Of a stretch of DNA of 64,000 nt, positions 9,940 through 19,045 are shown piece after piece; the first letter of the stretch is position 1; each line of letters begins with the position of its first letter. Origin of the DNA: Strix aluco (lineage: Eukaryota > Chordata > Aves > Strigiformes > Strigidae); NCBI RefSeq assembly GCF_031877795.1, contig NC_133970.1:42577533-42641532 (forward strand), read 5' to 3'. Position numbers and translations under genes: made by a program. The notes below the pieces were generated by a model, which ran no database searches, was not told where the DNA came from, and saw only the letters and a program-made list of their open reading frames with translations.

Positions 9940-10434
9940 CTGGCTCCTGAGTGTCCACCAAAAGCTGCCTCTCATGCCTCAGGTATGGTCGCACACACCT
10001 TGCCGGTAACCACCGGGGACCGTGACCTGTGGAGACACAAGCATAACCTCTTCCCCAGGTTATTAAAGGATCTGGTCCTTCCCAGTTACACTTTCCAGGT
10101 TTTTTGCTAACACTTGAGCCTTGCCCTGGACTTCTTGTTGATCCGGTATCTGCGACGAGAAGTGATGCAATATTGATGGCACCTGTGAGACAGGGGAAAT
10201 GTTTAAAAAGTTCATGACATATAACGCCTTATTTAGCCTTTCGTGAGGTGTAGATTGATACCCTCCATCTCCCCCTTTTTGTTGTTGCAATAGATGCTTT
10301 AGCGTGCCATGAGTACGCTCCACAATGGCCTGTCCGGTCGGTGAGTGGGGAATGCCGGTCAGATGCTTGACTCCCCACTGTATGGCAGGACGCAAACACT
10401 GCTCCAGAAAAGGTATCAACAGACACATGTACAT
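9940..10434 (-). pseudogene. pol: ERV-3 integrase, C-terminal part
   Basis: This carries the integrase catalytic Glu in TGQAIVERTHGTLK and continues into the C-terminal SH3-like domain, where another frame reads WGRGYA near 10055. That motif is typical of alpharetroviral-type integrases. The segment between the first catalytic Asp and this Glu is partly missing near 10435, with a frame change. The second catalytic Asp is therefore lost and the enzyme cannot be whole. Confidence 0.75.
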
Positions 10435-11260
10435 ATTTTAACATTCCAAATGCAGCGAAGTGAGTGACATCAGATTGCCATAATTCTGAGGAGGCGAGTC
10501 CCCGAGGGTTGACACCACTGGCTGTTGAAGAGAGGGAGTCCTTCTGGCACTCAGGGCAAGTGGCAATGATGTCTTTAGCCTGACGCCTTGATAAAGAAAA
10601 CTGGTTTTGTATTGCTCTGGCGTTTTGGTGGAAAAATGCATGTGAAAGCCGCGCTTGCTCAAAGACATTAGGTACCACCTGTGCCACCAGAGTCAACGCA
10701 TCTGCTCGTCGATTGCCTTCAACCAAAGGTCCAGGTAGTGCAGTATGCGCTCGAATATGTACAATAAAATAAGAAGTCTTACGGTTATTTAATAATTGTA
10801 AAAGGGTGTGCATTAGTGTATATAGCAGTGGATTATTAACATCCTTCAGATATGAATTCTCTATACACTGTACAAGTTTGGCAACATAAGCAGAATCAGT
10901 AGCAATGTTAATTCGGTTGTCCCAGCGTTGAAATACATGGACTACTGCAGCTAGCTCAACGATCTGTGGTGATCCCGGGGATTGGGTAATGTCCGATTGC
11001 CAAATTTGAGTATGTGGGTCTTGCCATACTATGACTGACTTCCCTGTTTTTCCAGATCCATCAGTAAACACAGTCAAGGCTTGCAATGGTACATCGCTGC
11101 ACTTTGGAATGGCATATAATAAAAAATTTTGCTGTAACAATTTATGTGACGGGCTGTGTACTAAAAGCTGTCCGGGGTAGTCACAGATTGCTGTCAGGAA
11201 TTCTAAAGACATTTGTATTAGCCATGTAACATGTGCATAGTAACCGGAACAATGATACAC
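10435..11260 (-). pseudogene. pol: ERV-3 RNase H and N-terminal integrase
   Basis: A long open frame contains RNase H (FTDGSG, VELAAVV, TDSAYV, EGNRRAD in order) followed by the integrase H-H-C-C finger (HAFFHQN, then CPEC). The first catalytic Asp appears in LWQSDVTHF and the next strand in SVDTFSG. Past about 10440 the frame becomes nonsense because of a deletion within the integrase core. Confidence 0.85.
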
Positions 11261-12474
11261 ACAGGTTCCTGACCAGCAAGTAATAGTAGGCGCTGCCTAC
11301 ATTTCATGATCAGTTTGGCAAACATTTCTGGAGGAGTAGTGACTGTCTTGTGCATTTGGTGTGACAAAAAAATCCATTCAATACTAACAAGAGGGTCACT
11401 AAGTGTTTCATCTCATTGAAACAGCAGAGCATAGGGCTGCCCTGAAGGATTAAACAATATCAGTTGATATGGATGGCCGGGCACACATCACGATGCTTGT
11501 CTTTCTGAGATGGCGTTAGCCACACAGTGGAGGTCTTGTTTTGCTTTCTCTGTAAGTACTCTGGGTGATGTCAGTGAAGGATCTCCTCGCAAAATATCAA
11601 ACAAGCTATGCAGATCATTATTAGTTAGGCCCAACAACGGCCGCATCCAATTTATTGCTCCCAACAGTTTCTGTAAATCATTTAAAGTCTTAACATCAGT
11701 TTTAAGTTTAACCTGTTGCGGGACAATGGTCTGTTCACAAATTCTCCACCCCAGGTACTGCCACGGTGATGATCGCTGTACCTTTTCAGGTGCTATTTGT
11801 CACCCCATTTGAGATACTGAGTCTTTGGTTAAAGCAAGAGCCTTTTCCATGATCTCCTGTGTTTCTGCTGCTATGAGGATGTCATCCATATAATGATATA
11901 TAACAGTCTGGGAGACCTGCATTCTAACAGGGCTCAAAGCCTTTGCAACAAACCACTGACACATCATGGGGCTGTTTTTCATGCCTTGTGGCAAAACAAC
12001 CCAGTGGTACCATCTTGCAGGTTCATTAATATTAATACTGGGAACAGAAAAGGCAAATTTAGGTGCATCATCTGGGTGCAAGGTAATAGTAAAAAACCAA
12101 TCTTTTAAATCAATTATTACAAGATGCCAGTTTCGGGGAATCATTGTTGGGGAGGGCATTCCTGGCTGTAATGTACCCATATCCTCCATGGCATCATTAA
12201 TGTGTCGGAGATCATGTAAAAGTCACCATTTACCACTTTTGTTTAAAATAACGAACACCGGGGAGTTCCAAGGACTGTTGGTAGGTACGAGATGTCCTGC
12301 ACTTAATTGTTCCTGAATTAAATCCTTAAGGTGGCACAACTTTTCCATTGGCAAGGGCCACTGACCCACCCACACAGGTGATTCTGTTTTCCAGGTTAGT
12401 TTCAGGGTGGGTTTAGGGGTGGGCTGTGCTGCAGTGGCCCTTAAGACAAATTTGATCCAATTTGAGTTCCCCAT
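11261..12474 (-). pseudogene. pol: ERV-3 reverse transcriptase
   Basis: RT in one frame with stops near 12221 and 11798. It starts with [15 protein letters not shown] and the conserved [10 protein letters not shown], has the first catalytic Asp in IIDLKDWFF, WVVLPQGMKNSP, and the polymerase signature YMDDILIA. YMDD marks class II (alpha/beta/ERVK-like) elements and contrasts with the FIDD of ERV-9. The thumb and connection continue to about 11510. Confidence 0.88.
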
Positions 12475-12486
12475 TGAGCCATACAG

Positions 12487-13140
12487 TCACGACCCCATAA
12501 TGTAAGAGGGGTTTCTAATATAAATAGATGAATATTTGCTACCCAGTTTTCTGGGCCCCTTACATGAATGAGATCTTTGCTTTAAAACGTTACAGCATGA
12601 CCACCAACCCCATAAAGCACTCGAGTTACCCGAGCTAACAGCCAATCTGCTCGCAGATATTACGGTCACATCTGCGCCAGTATCTAAAATGCCTGTGAGT
12701 TCAACAGATTCTTCTGCTTTGGTGAGGGCACATTTTACCAGAGGTCGACCTTGTGTCACTGTCTGAGCCCAAAATATTTGAGGAGTACCTGCTGATCCAA
12801 ATCCTGAGTCACCCCGGCTTCTCGGCATACAATTAGGGGGAGCCACAGTAAGATAAACAAGCTGAGCAATTTCTGACCCTTTTGTTACTGAACACAGGGG
12901 TACAGGGGTCCAGGCCATAATTCTGATTTCCCCTTCATAATCGGCATCTATGACCCCTGGTAAAATGAACAACCCCTGTAAGGTTGTAGATGATCTTCCC
13001 AGTAATAATGCACTTTGTCCATTTCCCAACAGTCCATATACTCCTGTTGGTATCAAGGATACCGTGGTATCTAATAATGTTACTGACTCGGAGGCTGCCA
13101 GGTCCACGCCTGATCGGTATCGACTAAATTATTATAAACC
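12487..13140 (-). pseudogene. pro: ERV-3 dUTPase and protease
   Basis: An open frame of about 206 codons encodes dUTPase motifs GVIDADYEGEI, EIAQLVYL and RGDSGFGSAG in order, followed by the aspartic protease motif GILDTGADVTVIS. The dUTPase-before-protease order is that of betaretroviruses. The first dUTPase motif is missing or degraded upstream. After the protease active site the frame shifts, and the end of the protease is legible only in another frame near 12500. Confidence 0.82.
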
Positions 13141-13878
13141 ACCACTGATTGCAATATTTTACTAGTGTCTTTTTGTTCACACTTGCGCCTGGAGGTCCCC
13201 CTATCTTCTTCCAGCGTTTTAAAATACAGCCTAGGGGACTCTTTTTGTCTATTCCTCTACTCTGGCCACTTCCTATCTCGTCTACTTTACCTTAAAACAC
13301 TACCCAAGTAAGCTGACAATATCCCCCTCAGGCAGATGGTACAAGGGTGCACTCTCCCCACAGACTATGCACCTAAATTCAAGGCAACAATTAACACAGA
13401 ATTACTGCCTCCCGCTAGATGAGATATTTCACCTCTGACACTTAAAACACTGAGCCCGAACAAACAGGCAGCACCGATGACCCAGCGGGCGGGCACTAGG
13501 GCACTCTGTACTAAGGAATGTTCCCTCGTCCTGCACTACCCCCCCACTGGTACAGAGTCTGCCCTGCGCTTCGTTCCTCTCCGGCCGCTTCCCTCACGGG
13601 ATAACGGAACTGCGGGTCAGAGAATTCCGCGCTCTGCAGCTGCAGCTGGGCTGCGTCTCACACACGCAAAACAATCACACAAACACAAAAAGAGGCCTCT
13701 TACACTTATTACTCACACAACATCAAATGACAAATACTACAAACATCAAACCACCATTAAGAATATATAAAGCCATTGCTTATTGATTATGTGGTGTGCC
13801 CAGAAAATTCCCCCTTCTTTGTTTTTAAATCAAGGCCTTTAGTGTACTGACCATCAGAAAGGTTTAAAGTTAGTCCTT
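13141..13878 (-). other. ERV-3 gag middle and end, degraded
   Basis: This should hold the gag capsid and nucleocapsid. I find scattered cysteines on the minus strand near 13370-13480 but no clean CCHC knuckle and no long frame. The parallel region of the ERV-3 relative (51660-51960) is equally degraded, so the damage or deletion may predate both copies. Confidence 0.4.
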
Positions 13879-14220
13879 TTAGAATGGACAAGGGACTCCG
13901 CATCCCAGTGTCAGCACCTTCTGTAAAAACTGCTGCTTTTGGTGTTCGGGGGAGGTGGGACGGACGATCGCGCAGTGCCAGATGGCCGCAGGCAGTTGCT
14001 CTGTGGCGGGGGGGCTTGGGAAGGCCCGGGGCCGCTGCCACCAACTCCGCGCTTTAAGAGTGTCCGAAACCAACTTCCAAGTGGTCGCGAGCTCACTGGC
14101 ATGCTGATCCCCCTTGGAAATGGCATCCCACAACTGTTCACCTATTTCAGCCCATTTTGCTGGTTCAAAGGCTGTGAGGGTATCGGCAGGATAGTCGTGG
14201 TTTCTGCACCATTTAAGTAA
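13879..14220 (-). pseudogene. gag: ERV-3 gag matrix-domain remnant
   Basis: An open minus-strand frame of about 110 codons resembles the helical N-terminal domain of betaretroviral Gag (KWAEIGEQLWDAISKGD and TTWKLVSDTL). It ends at a stop near 13879. It begins soon after the leader that follows the primer site. No myristoylation-type Met-Gly start was seen. Downstream gag is lost. Confidence 0.65.
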
Positions 14221-14479
14221 CCTTCGTACAGAAGTTTCGTTATAAGTTATCCCTCTCTTAGAGTATAAGTTATCCCTCTCTTAGAGAGTATATGCAGCAG
14301 GAGTCTGACAGTGGCTGTCTCCTCTGCGGACATGTACTGCCCCATGCTGCCCCCGATTGATCACCTCTCCCGGGTGATTTTCCGTCGATCGACTGTTTTC
14401 CATCCTCCCTGCCACAGCCCCGCTGCAGACAGTACCTCCAATCGGGGATCCTCCTGCGGCGTCTTCTGCACTCCGTCCT

Positions 14480-14497
14480 GGGACATCGGGGTCACCA
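14480..14497 (-). other. ERV-3 primer-binding site, tRNA-Trp-like
   Basis: The minus strand reads TGGTGACCCCGATGTCCC, two bases from the LTR. It matches the avian alpharetrovirus tRNA-Trp primer site at 14 of 18 positions, including the first 12. ERV-7 has the exact version. Confidence 0.6.
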
Positions 14498-14499
14498 TT

Positions 14500-14903
14500 T
14501 GTTGCGGGAGGATATCAGACTTGCATAACTCTATGAGAGTTATATCCAGCAAAGCCATTTATTTTTCCAATAGTACATACTTATGCTCTCGCCAAAGCTC
14601 TTACCTCACAACTAGCAAATCAGCAATTAGACAGTTATCAACCTTTTCTCCTATCAGCATCAGACCACTCTAACACGCGCTGTGCAGACCAATCACCTTC
14701 TTGTTCACACGCTGTTCACGCGGCGGTAACTTCTCACAGTTCAGTACTTTTCCACAGTTCAGTGTTGCAGCTGTCCATTTTTTTTCCCTGCCACCTTGGC
14801 ACAACTCAGCAGTTTCTTATCTTTCTCCCAAGGCCTGTTTCTCATCAAAGCCTTGCTGTTGATTCAGAGGCTGTGCAATGCTGACAGGCTGATGTCTCCC
14901 ACA
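14500..14903 (-). repeat. 5' LTR of ERV-3
   Basis: TGTTGCGGGAGG to GTCTCCCACA, 404 bp. Same structure as the copy at 8467-8870, with the primer site at its left edge. Confidence 0.88.
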
Positions 14904-14909
14904 CTTGTT

Positions 14910-15270
14910 AGTCTTTGTTAGCATATTGAGAGGTGTTAACTTTAATATGCATTTCGTAGATAATGAAGCAAACGTCATTCACTGGACAGATGACCCTTGA
15001 AATTTGGCCAGGTGCACCAGAGCAGAACTGTCCTGTCTCCACAGGGCTCCCCCCTCCATCTGCATCCTGTGTTATTTGGGCAGCCTTATCAGCTTTGACC
15101 TCCACACTATCCACCCTGTTTCATTACTTGCAAGTGTTTGAGACATTCCTTAGCTTGGAGGGCCTGCACTCCCCCTGCTCTTTTATCTCTTTCTCATGCT
15201 GTTTTTCTCAGTCTTTGTTTCTTGCAGGCCTGTTTCTTGCAGGACCTGTTTTTACAAGTCATCTCTCACA
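14910..15270 (-). repeat. ERV-2 5' LTR, U3 part beyond ERV-3
   Basis: This continues the ERV-2 LTR after ERV-3 and its TSD. It ends near CTCTCACA at 15270, where ERVL-like RNase H sequence of ERV-4 begins abruptly. Minus-strand open stretches here look fortuitous. The right limit was placed by comparing ERV-4 with ERV-5. Confidence 0.5.
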
Positions 15271-16256
15271 GTGTCCTGTGGGGGTCCACACAGCTGTGTT
15301 CCACCTTCGGTGTTTCACCACAATGCGACAGGGCCCGACGGTAAACAGGGCATATTGCTTCTCATTATCTGATAGTTCATTATATGGTGATGCCTCTTCA
15401 GCATGCGTTACCTATTCCTCTGGTGACATTCTGAAATCTTTGTCTTCTGGCCAATTTATTATCACTTTCAGTATTCCTGGGTTGCTGGGGCTCCCTATTC
15501 AAGCCTTCTGTGTGATCAGTGCGACCCATTTACTCCATGTGGCATCAGTTGCATGGTGCGTAGAGGGGACACTCCCTTTGAACATCCAGCACTGGCAGCC
15601 AAGGTGCCAAGAGGAGCTGTGCTTCAGTGCTAATCACTTCTGAAGCAGCTCGAACCCCTTCGTATGCTGCCAATATCTTTTTCAGTTGGAGTATAAGAGG
15701 CTTCAGATCCTCTATATCCCAGACTCCAAAACCCCAGGGGTCAACCCTGAGTCTCCCCTGGTGCTCTCTGCCTGGGGTTCCAGGTAGGGCCATTCTCCCC
15801 AGCTGGGGTGTAGAGTGCATTTTTGAAATCTTGTCCTGCCCAAACCAGCCCAAGGGCTACTGCATGAACTATTTCCTGTTTAATTTGTTGAAAGGCTTGT
15901 CGTTGCTCAGGGCCCCATGTAAAATCACTCTTTTTCCAGGTCACTTGATAGAGAGGGCTTACAATCTGACTGTAATTTGGAATATGCATTCTCCAGAAAC
16001 CCACAATGCCTAAGAAAGCTTGTGTTTCCTTTTTCCTGGTCAGTGGGGACATAGCTGTTTTTTTATTAATCACCTCCATCGCAATCTGACAACATCCATC
16101 TTGCCTTTTTATTCCTAAAAACTGGATCTCCTGTGCCGGTCCCTTGACCTTACTCTGCTTTATGGCGAAACCGTCTCTCAGAAGTATTTGGACTATTTTC
16201 TCCCCTTTCCCAAAAACTTCTGCTGCTGTATTACCCCATATGATGATATCATCAAT
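15271..16256 (-). pseudogene. pol: ERV-4 reverse transcriptase C-terminus and RNase H
   Basis: RT thumb/connection is legible in AFLGIVGFWRMHIPNYSQI and WGPEQRQAFQQIKQE, closely matching ERV-9. RNase H follows in pieces with several frame changes. The Ile-Asp-Asp polymerase motif is at the right end (near 16250). Protease and the RT N-terminus are absent because a deletion joins this point to the end of gag. Confidence 0.75.
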
Positions 16257-16261
16257 GTCAT

Positions 16262-18360
16262 CTAATATTGGTCGTAGTATGGGCTATCGACGAATGGGTT
16301 AGTGTGGTATGTGCAGGTCTCAGTCTCATCTTGGTTACTCACTTCTTGCGAGTACAAACCAGAAGTTCTTCTCATAGGATCGGGAGCAAATTCCACCCTT
16401 CTGCTCTGTTGGGCAATTGATTACTGGAAACTGGAGTGGTATTTCTCCTGAAAGAACCCCGATTTCTTGTTGTTCTTCCTTCCAACTCACTTGCCCGCTC
16501 TTCTAGGAGGTAGGTAGGTTTTCCATCCCATTTCCTCATGTCTTCTCCATAGTCACACAGGTGATACCACAGGGTCCCCCGTGGTGTATACCGGTTCTCT
16601 CAAGTAGGTGAACACTTCCTCCTTATAGCCGAGATCCTAGTCCATGCTGGTGGGAAGTAGGACATGTCCTCTTTGAATTGCTGGAACTCTCAGGATCATT
16701 TCTCGGTATTATATCTGGCAACCTCTACACAGCTGCAACAAGGGAGTAAGAGACAATTCCTTCGTATTTTCGGAGTCAGCAAGCCAATTCATCCACTGTT
16801 GGTCCCTCTTCATCTCTCCAGACCATTACTGCTAATATATTATCATGCAACAATGGTGTGCTCCATACAAAATTCCACCACATGAGCAGGGTGCATTGGA
16901 CTTCATCTGGATCTGTGGATAGCTGCACATCATCTGGTCACCATCTCCCACACGGCTAATTCCCTCAAGTATTGGATACCTCTCTCCATGGTGGTCCACT
17001 TACTTGGATGACATATCTTCTTTGAGGGGATACCTTTCCCTCATGCCTGACAGAAGTCGCCTCCAAAGGCTGAGGTTTTGTGCCTTTTTTCCAATTGCTT
17101 TGTCGATGCCCCCTTCCCTAGAAAGGGATCCCAGCTGCTTGTCTTCCTTACCCTCTAATTCCAAGCTACTGGCTCCATTATCCCAGCATTGGAGCAACCA
17201 GATGATAATGTGCTCACCTGGATGATGGCTGAAATCTTTTCGCATGTCTTGCAGCTCACTCAGGGATAACGATCAGGTGTTTACCACTGGTTCTGACTCT
17301 TCCTCCTGTCCTTGTGATGGCTCTCGTTCTTCGTCATCCTTTAGAGTGTGAGGGGATTTTTTTGTATATTTCTTCTTATGTATAGGAGCAATCGATATCA
17401 TTGTGTATTGGTCCTTTGATTCAGCTGCAATGCCTGTCACCAGGGTCGGATTAGCTGCAATAACTGTTGCGGGGGTAGGAGTGGCTGCAGTGTCTGTTGT
17501 GGGCATTGGAGTGGCTGCAGTGCTTGTCACTGGGATTGGAGTGGTTGCAGTGCCTGTCATCTTGTGATCAGATCCAGACACCTTCTCTTCCCCTTGAGGG
17601 TACTGAATAGTGCTGAACAGGGCTTGGTAGGAATGGGCCAGGCCCCAGCATGTTGCAGTGATCTGTGTGTCTCCGGAATTACCAGGGTGACAGCATACTT
17701 TTTCCACATATTTTACTATTTGGGATTCTGCACTTGTTCAGGGGTGAAGTTCCAAAACATTGGGGGGTGTCCACTGTCCTAGGTACTTGCCCATGCTATC
17801 CCACACCCCCTGCCACTCATAACTTTCCAACCTTGGGGTAGATCTCCAGGTGCTGCTCTTAAATTGTTGCTTAACTCTGAACAAAACCTGAACCACATGC
17901 AGGGATACACTAGCTCCTAGCAATAAGATGATCATGTTAGTTTCAACATTCTGAAGATATTAAAAATTTTTGCAATTCTCAACTGCTGTTATAAGTAGCC
18001 TGGAGTAGAAGGGGAAAGTGAAGGAAGGTATCTCCCCCATGGATTGGCTCTCTGAGTAGAAAAGGTAAAGTGTGTAATTGTTCACCCTTTACACTGAAAG
18101 TATCCCCAAAGTACAGAGGTGATGACAATGGTGAATACAGATACCAGACTAGTCTCAGGACGGATAACTTCATCGTGACATAAACCAGTGTTACATAGTA
18201 CAGCAAAGCAAAAATATTAATCTGCCTCCCATGGGTGATAAGCAACAGCATAGGGACTATATCTGGCAAGTGAGTTGATGCATAGCACAACTCTAAAAAT
18301 GAGCACCACAACTCTAAGAGCCAATAAACCAACATAATGACAAGCAACTGATAAGCCAAT
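16262..18360 (-). pseudogene. gag: ERV-4 gag
   Basis: Broken ERVL-like gag. The N-terminal part (about 18360-17740, two frames) is strongly hydrophobic, followed by KSTPRLESYEW-like sequence as in the other two copies. The capsid core is seen at 17245-17000 (HPGEHIIIWLLQCWD and LSLWRRLLSGMRERYP). The middle (17273-17707) has a Thr/Ala/Pro-rich repeat of about 10 codons. The frame ends in a TAG at 16262-16264, the place where gag and pol are separated in ERV-5 and ERV-9. Confidence 0.72.
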
Positions 18361-18430
18361 ATAATGAATGCTTATAACAAACTAGTTATAACACACTCTG
18401 ATCAGATCTTTTGTTATCTCAACCCTTCGA

Positions 18431-18448
18431 GCCCCACATTGGGCACCA
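18431..18448 (-). other. ERV-4 primer-binding site, tRNA-Lys-like
   Basis: The minus strand reads TGGTGCCCAATGTGGGGC, two mismatches from the tRNA-Lys1,2 site that ERV-9 keeps exactly. It is eight bases from the LTR at 18457. Confidence 0.7.
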
Positions 18449-18456
18449 AAAAGGAC

Positions 18457-19045
18457 TGTTGTGGTTTAGACCCGGCCAGCAGTCAAACACCACACAGCCG
18501 CTCGCTCACACTCCCCCGCCCGGGGAATAGGGACAGAATTGGAGGGGTAAAGGGAGACTCATAGGTTGAGATAAAAACAGCTTAATAATTGAAATAAAAT
18601 AAACCAATAACAATAATAGAAAGTACAAATGGGTAATGCACAATGCGATTGCTCACCACCTGCCGACTGATACTCAGACTGTTCCTGGCTAGCAATCCTG
18701 AAAAAAACCCAGGATCCTGAAACTGGAATCCTGGAAGCGAGAGACAACCCCCTCCTTCCTGGCCACCCCTCCTTTATATACTGAGCATGACGTTACATGA
18801 TATTGAATGTTTCATTGGCCAGTTTGGGTCCGGTGCTCTGGCTCTGCTCTCTCCCAGCTTCCTGTACACCTGTGCATGGGCAGGACATGGGGAGTTGGAA
18901 AGTCCTTGATCTCTTAGCAACAACTGAAAACATCAGTGTATTATCAACATTCTTCTCATATGAAATCCCATACTCAATCCAAAGCACAGCACTAATATAG
19001 TTACTAAGAAGAAAAATTGACTCTATTCCAGCTGAAACCAGGACA
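18457..19045 (-). repeat. 5' LTR of ERV-4
   Basis: TGTTGTGGTTTAG to CTGAAACCAGGACA, 589 bp. On the minus strand it has TATATAAAGG at 18771-18780 with TAACGTCA, CRE-like, about 12 bases upstream, and AATAAA-type signals near 18590. The ends match the ERV-5 and ERV-9 LTRs. Confidence 0.75.

Larger units (their letters stand above)
8467..14903 (-). mobile_element. ERV-3, class II provirus carrying a host VLDLR-like fragment
   Basis: Two 404-bp LTRs (8467-8870 and 14500-14903, about 4% different by eye) bound a class II (beta/alpha-like) provirus. It is flanked by the 6-bp near-duplication CTTATT (8461-8466) and CTTGTT (14904-14909); 6 bp is usual for this class. Order on the minus strand is primer site, gag MA piece, dUTPase, PR, RT (YMDD), RNase H, IN, then a LTR-like module holding an LDL-receptor class A fragment. 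Most genes are broken. It sits inside the ERV-2 LTR. Confidence 0.88.
15271..19045 (-). mobile_element. ERV-4, truncated ERVL-like copy interrupted by ERV-2
   Basis: Reading from its 5' LTR (18457-19045) it has a Lys-type primer site, a gag with a hydrophobic start, then a deletion, and RT-RNase H sequence until ERV-2 cuts it at 15270. It is related to ERV-5 and ERV-9 but more decayed. Its 3' half should lie beyond the left edge. The right flank CAAGT (19046-19050) is the candidate TSD. Confidence 0.75.

Noticed and set aside
14908..15114. A minus-strand frame with an RNase H-like DKAAQIT stretch
   Set aside because: The surrounding sequence does not align with RNase H in ERV-5 or ERV-9 and lies in the ERV-2 LTR. 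Treated as chance.
14963..15643. A 226-codon plus-strand frame
   Set aside because: It crosses the ERV-2/ERV-4 junction and runs antisense to RNase H, so it is a shadow frame.
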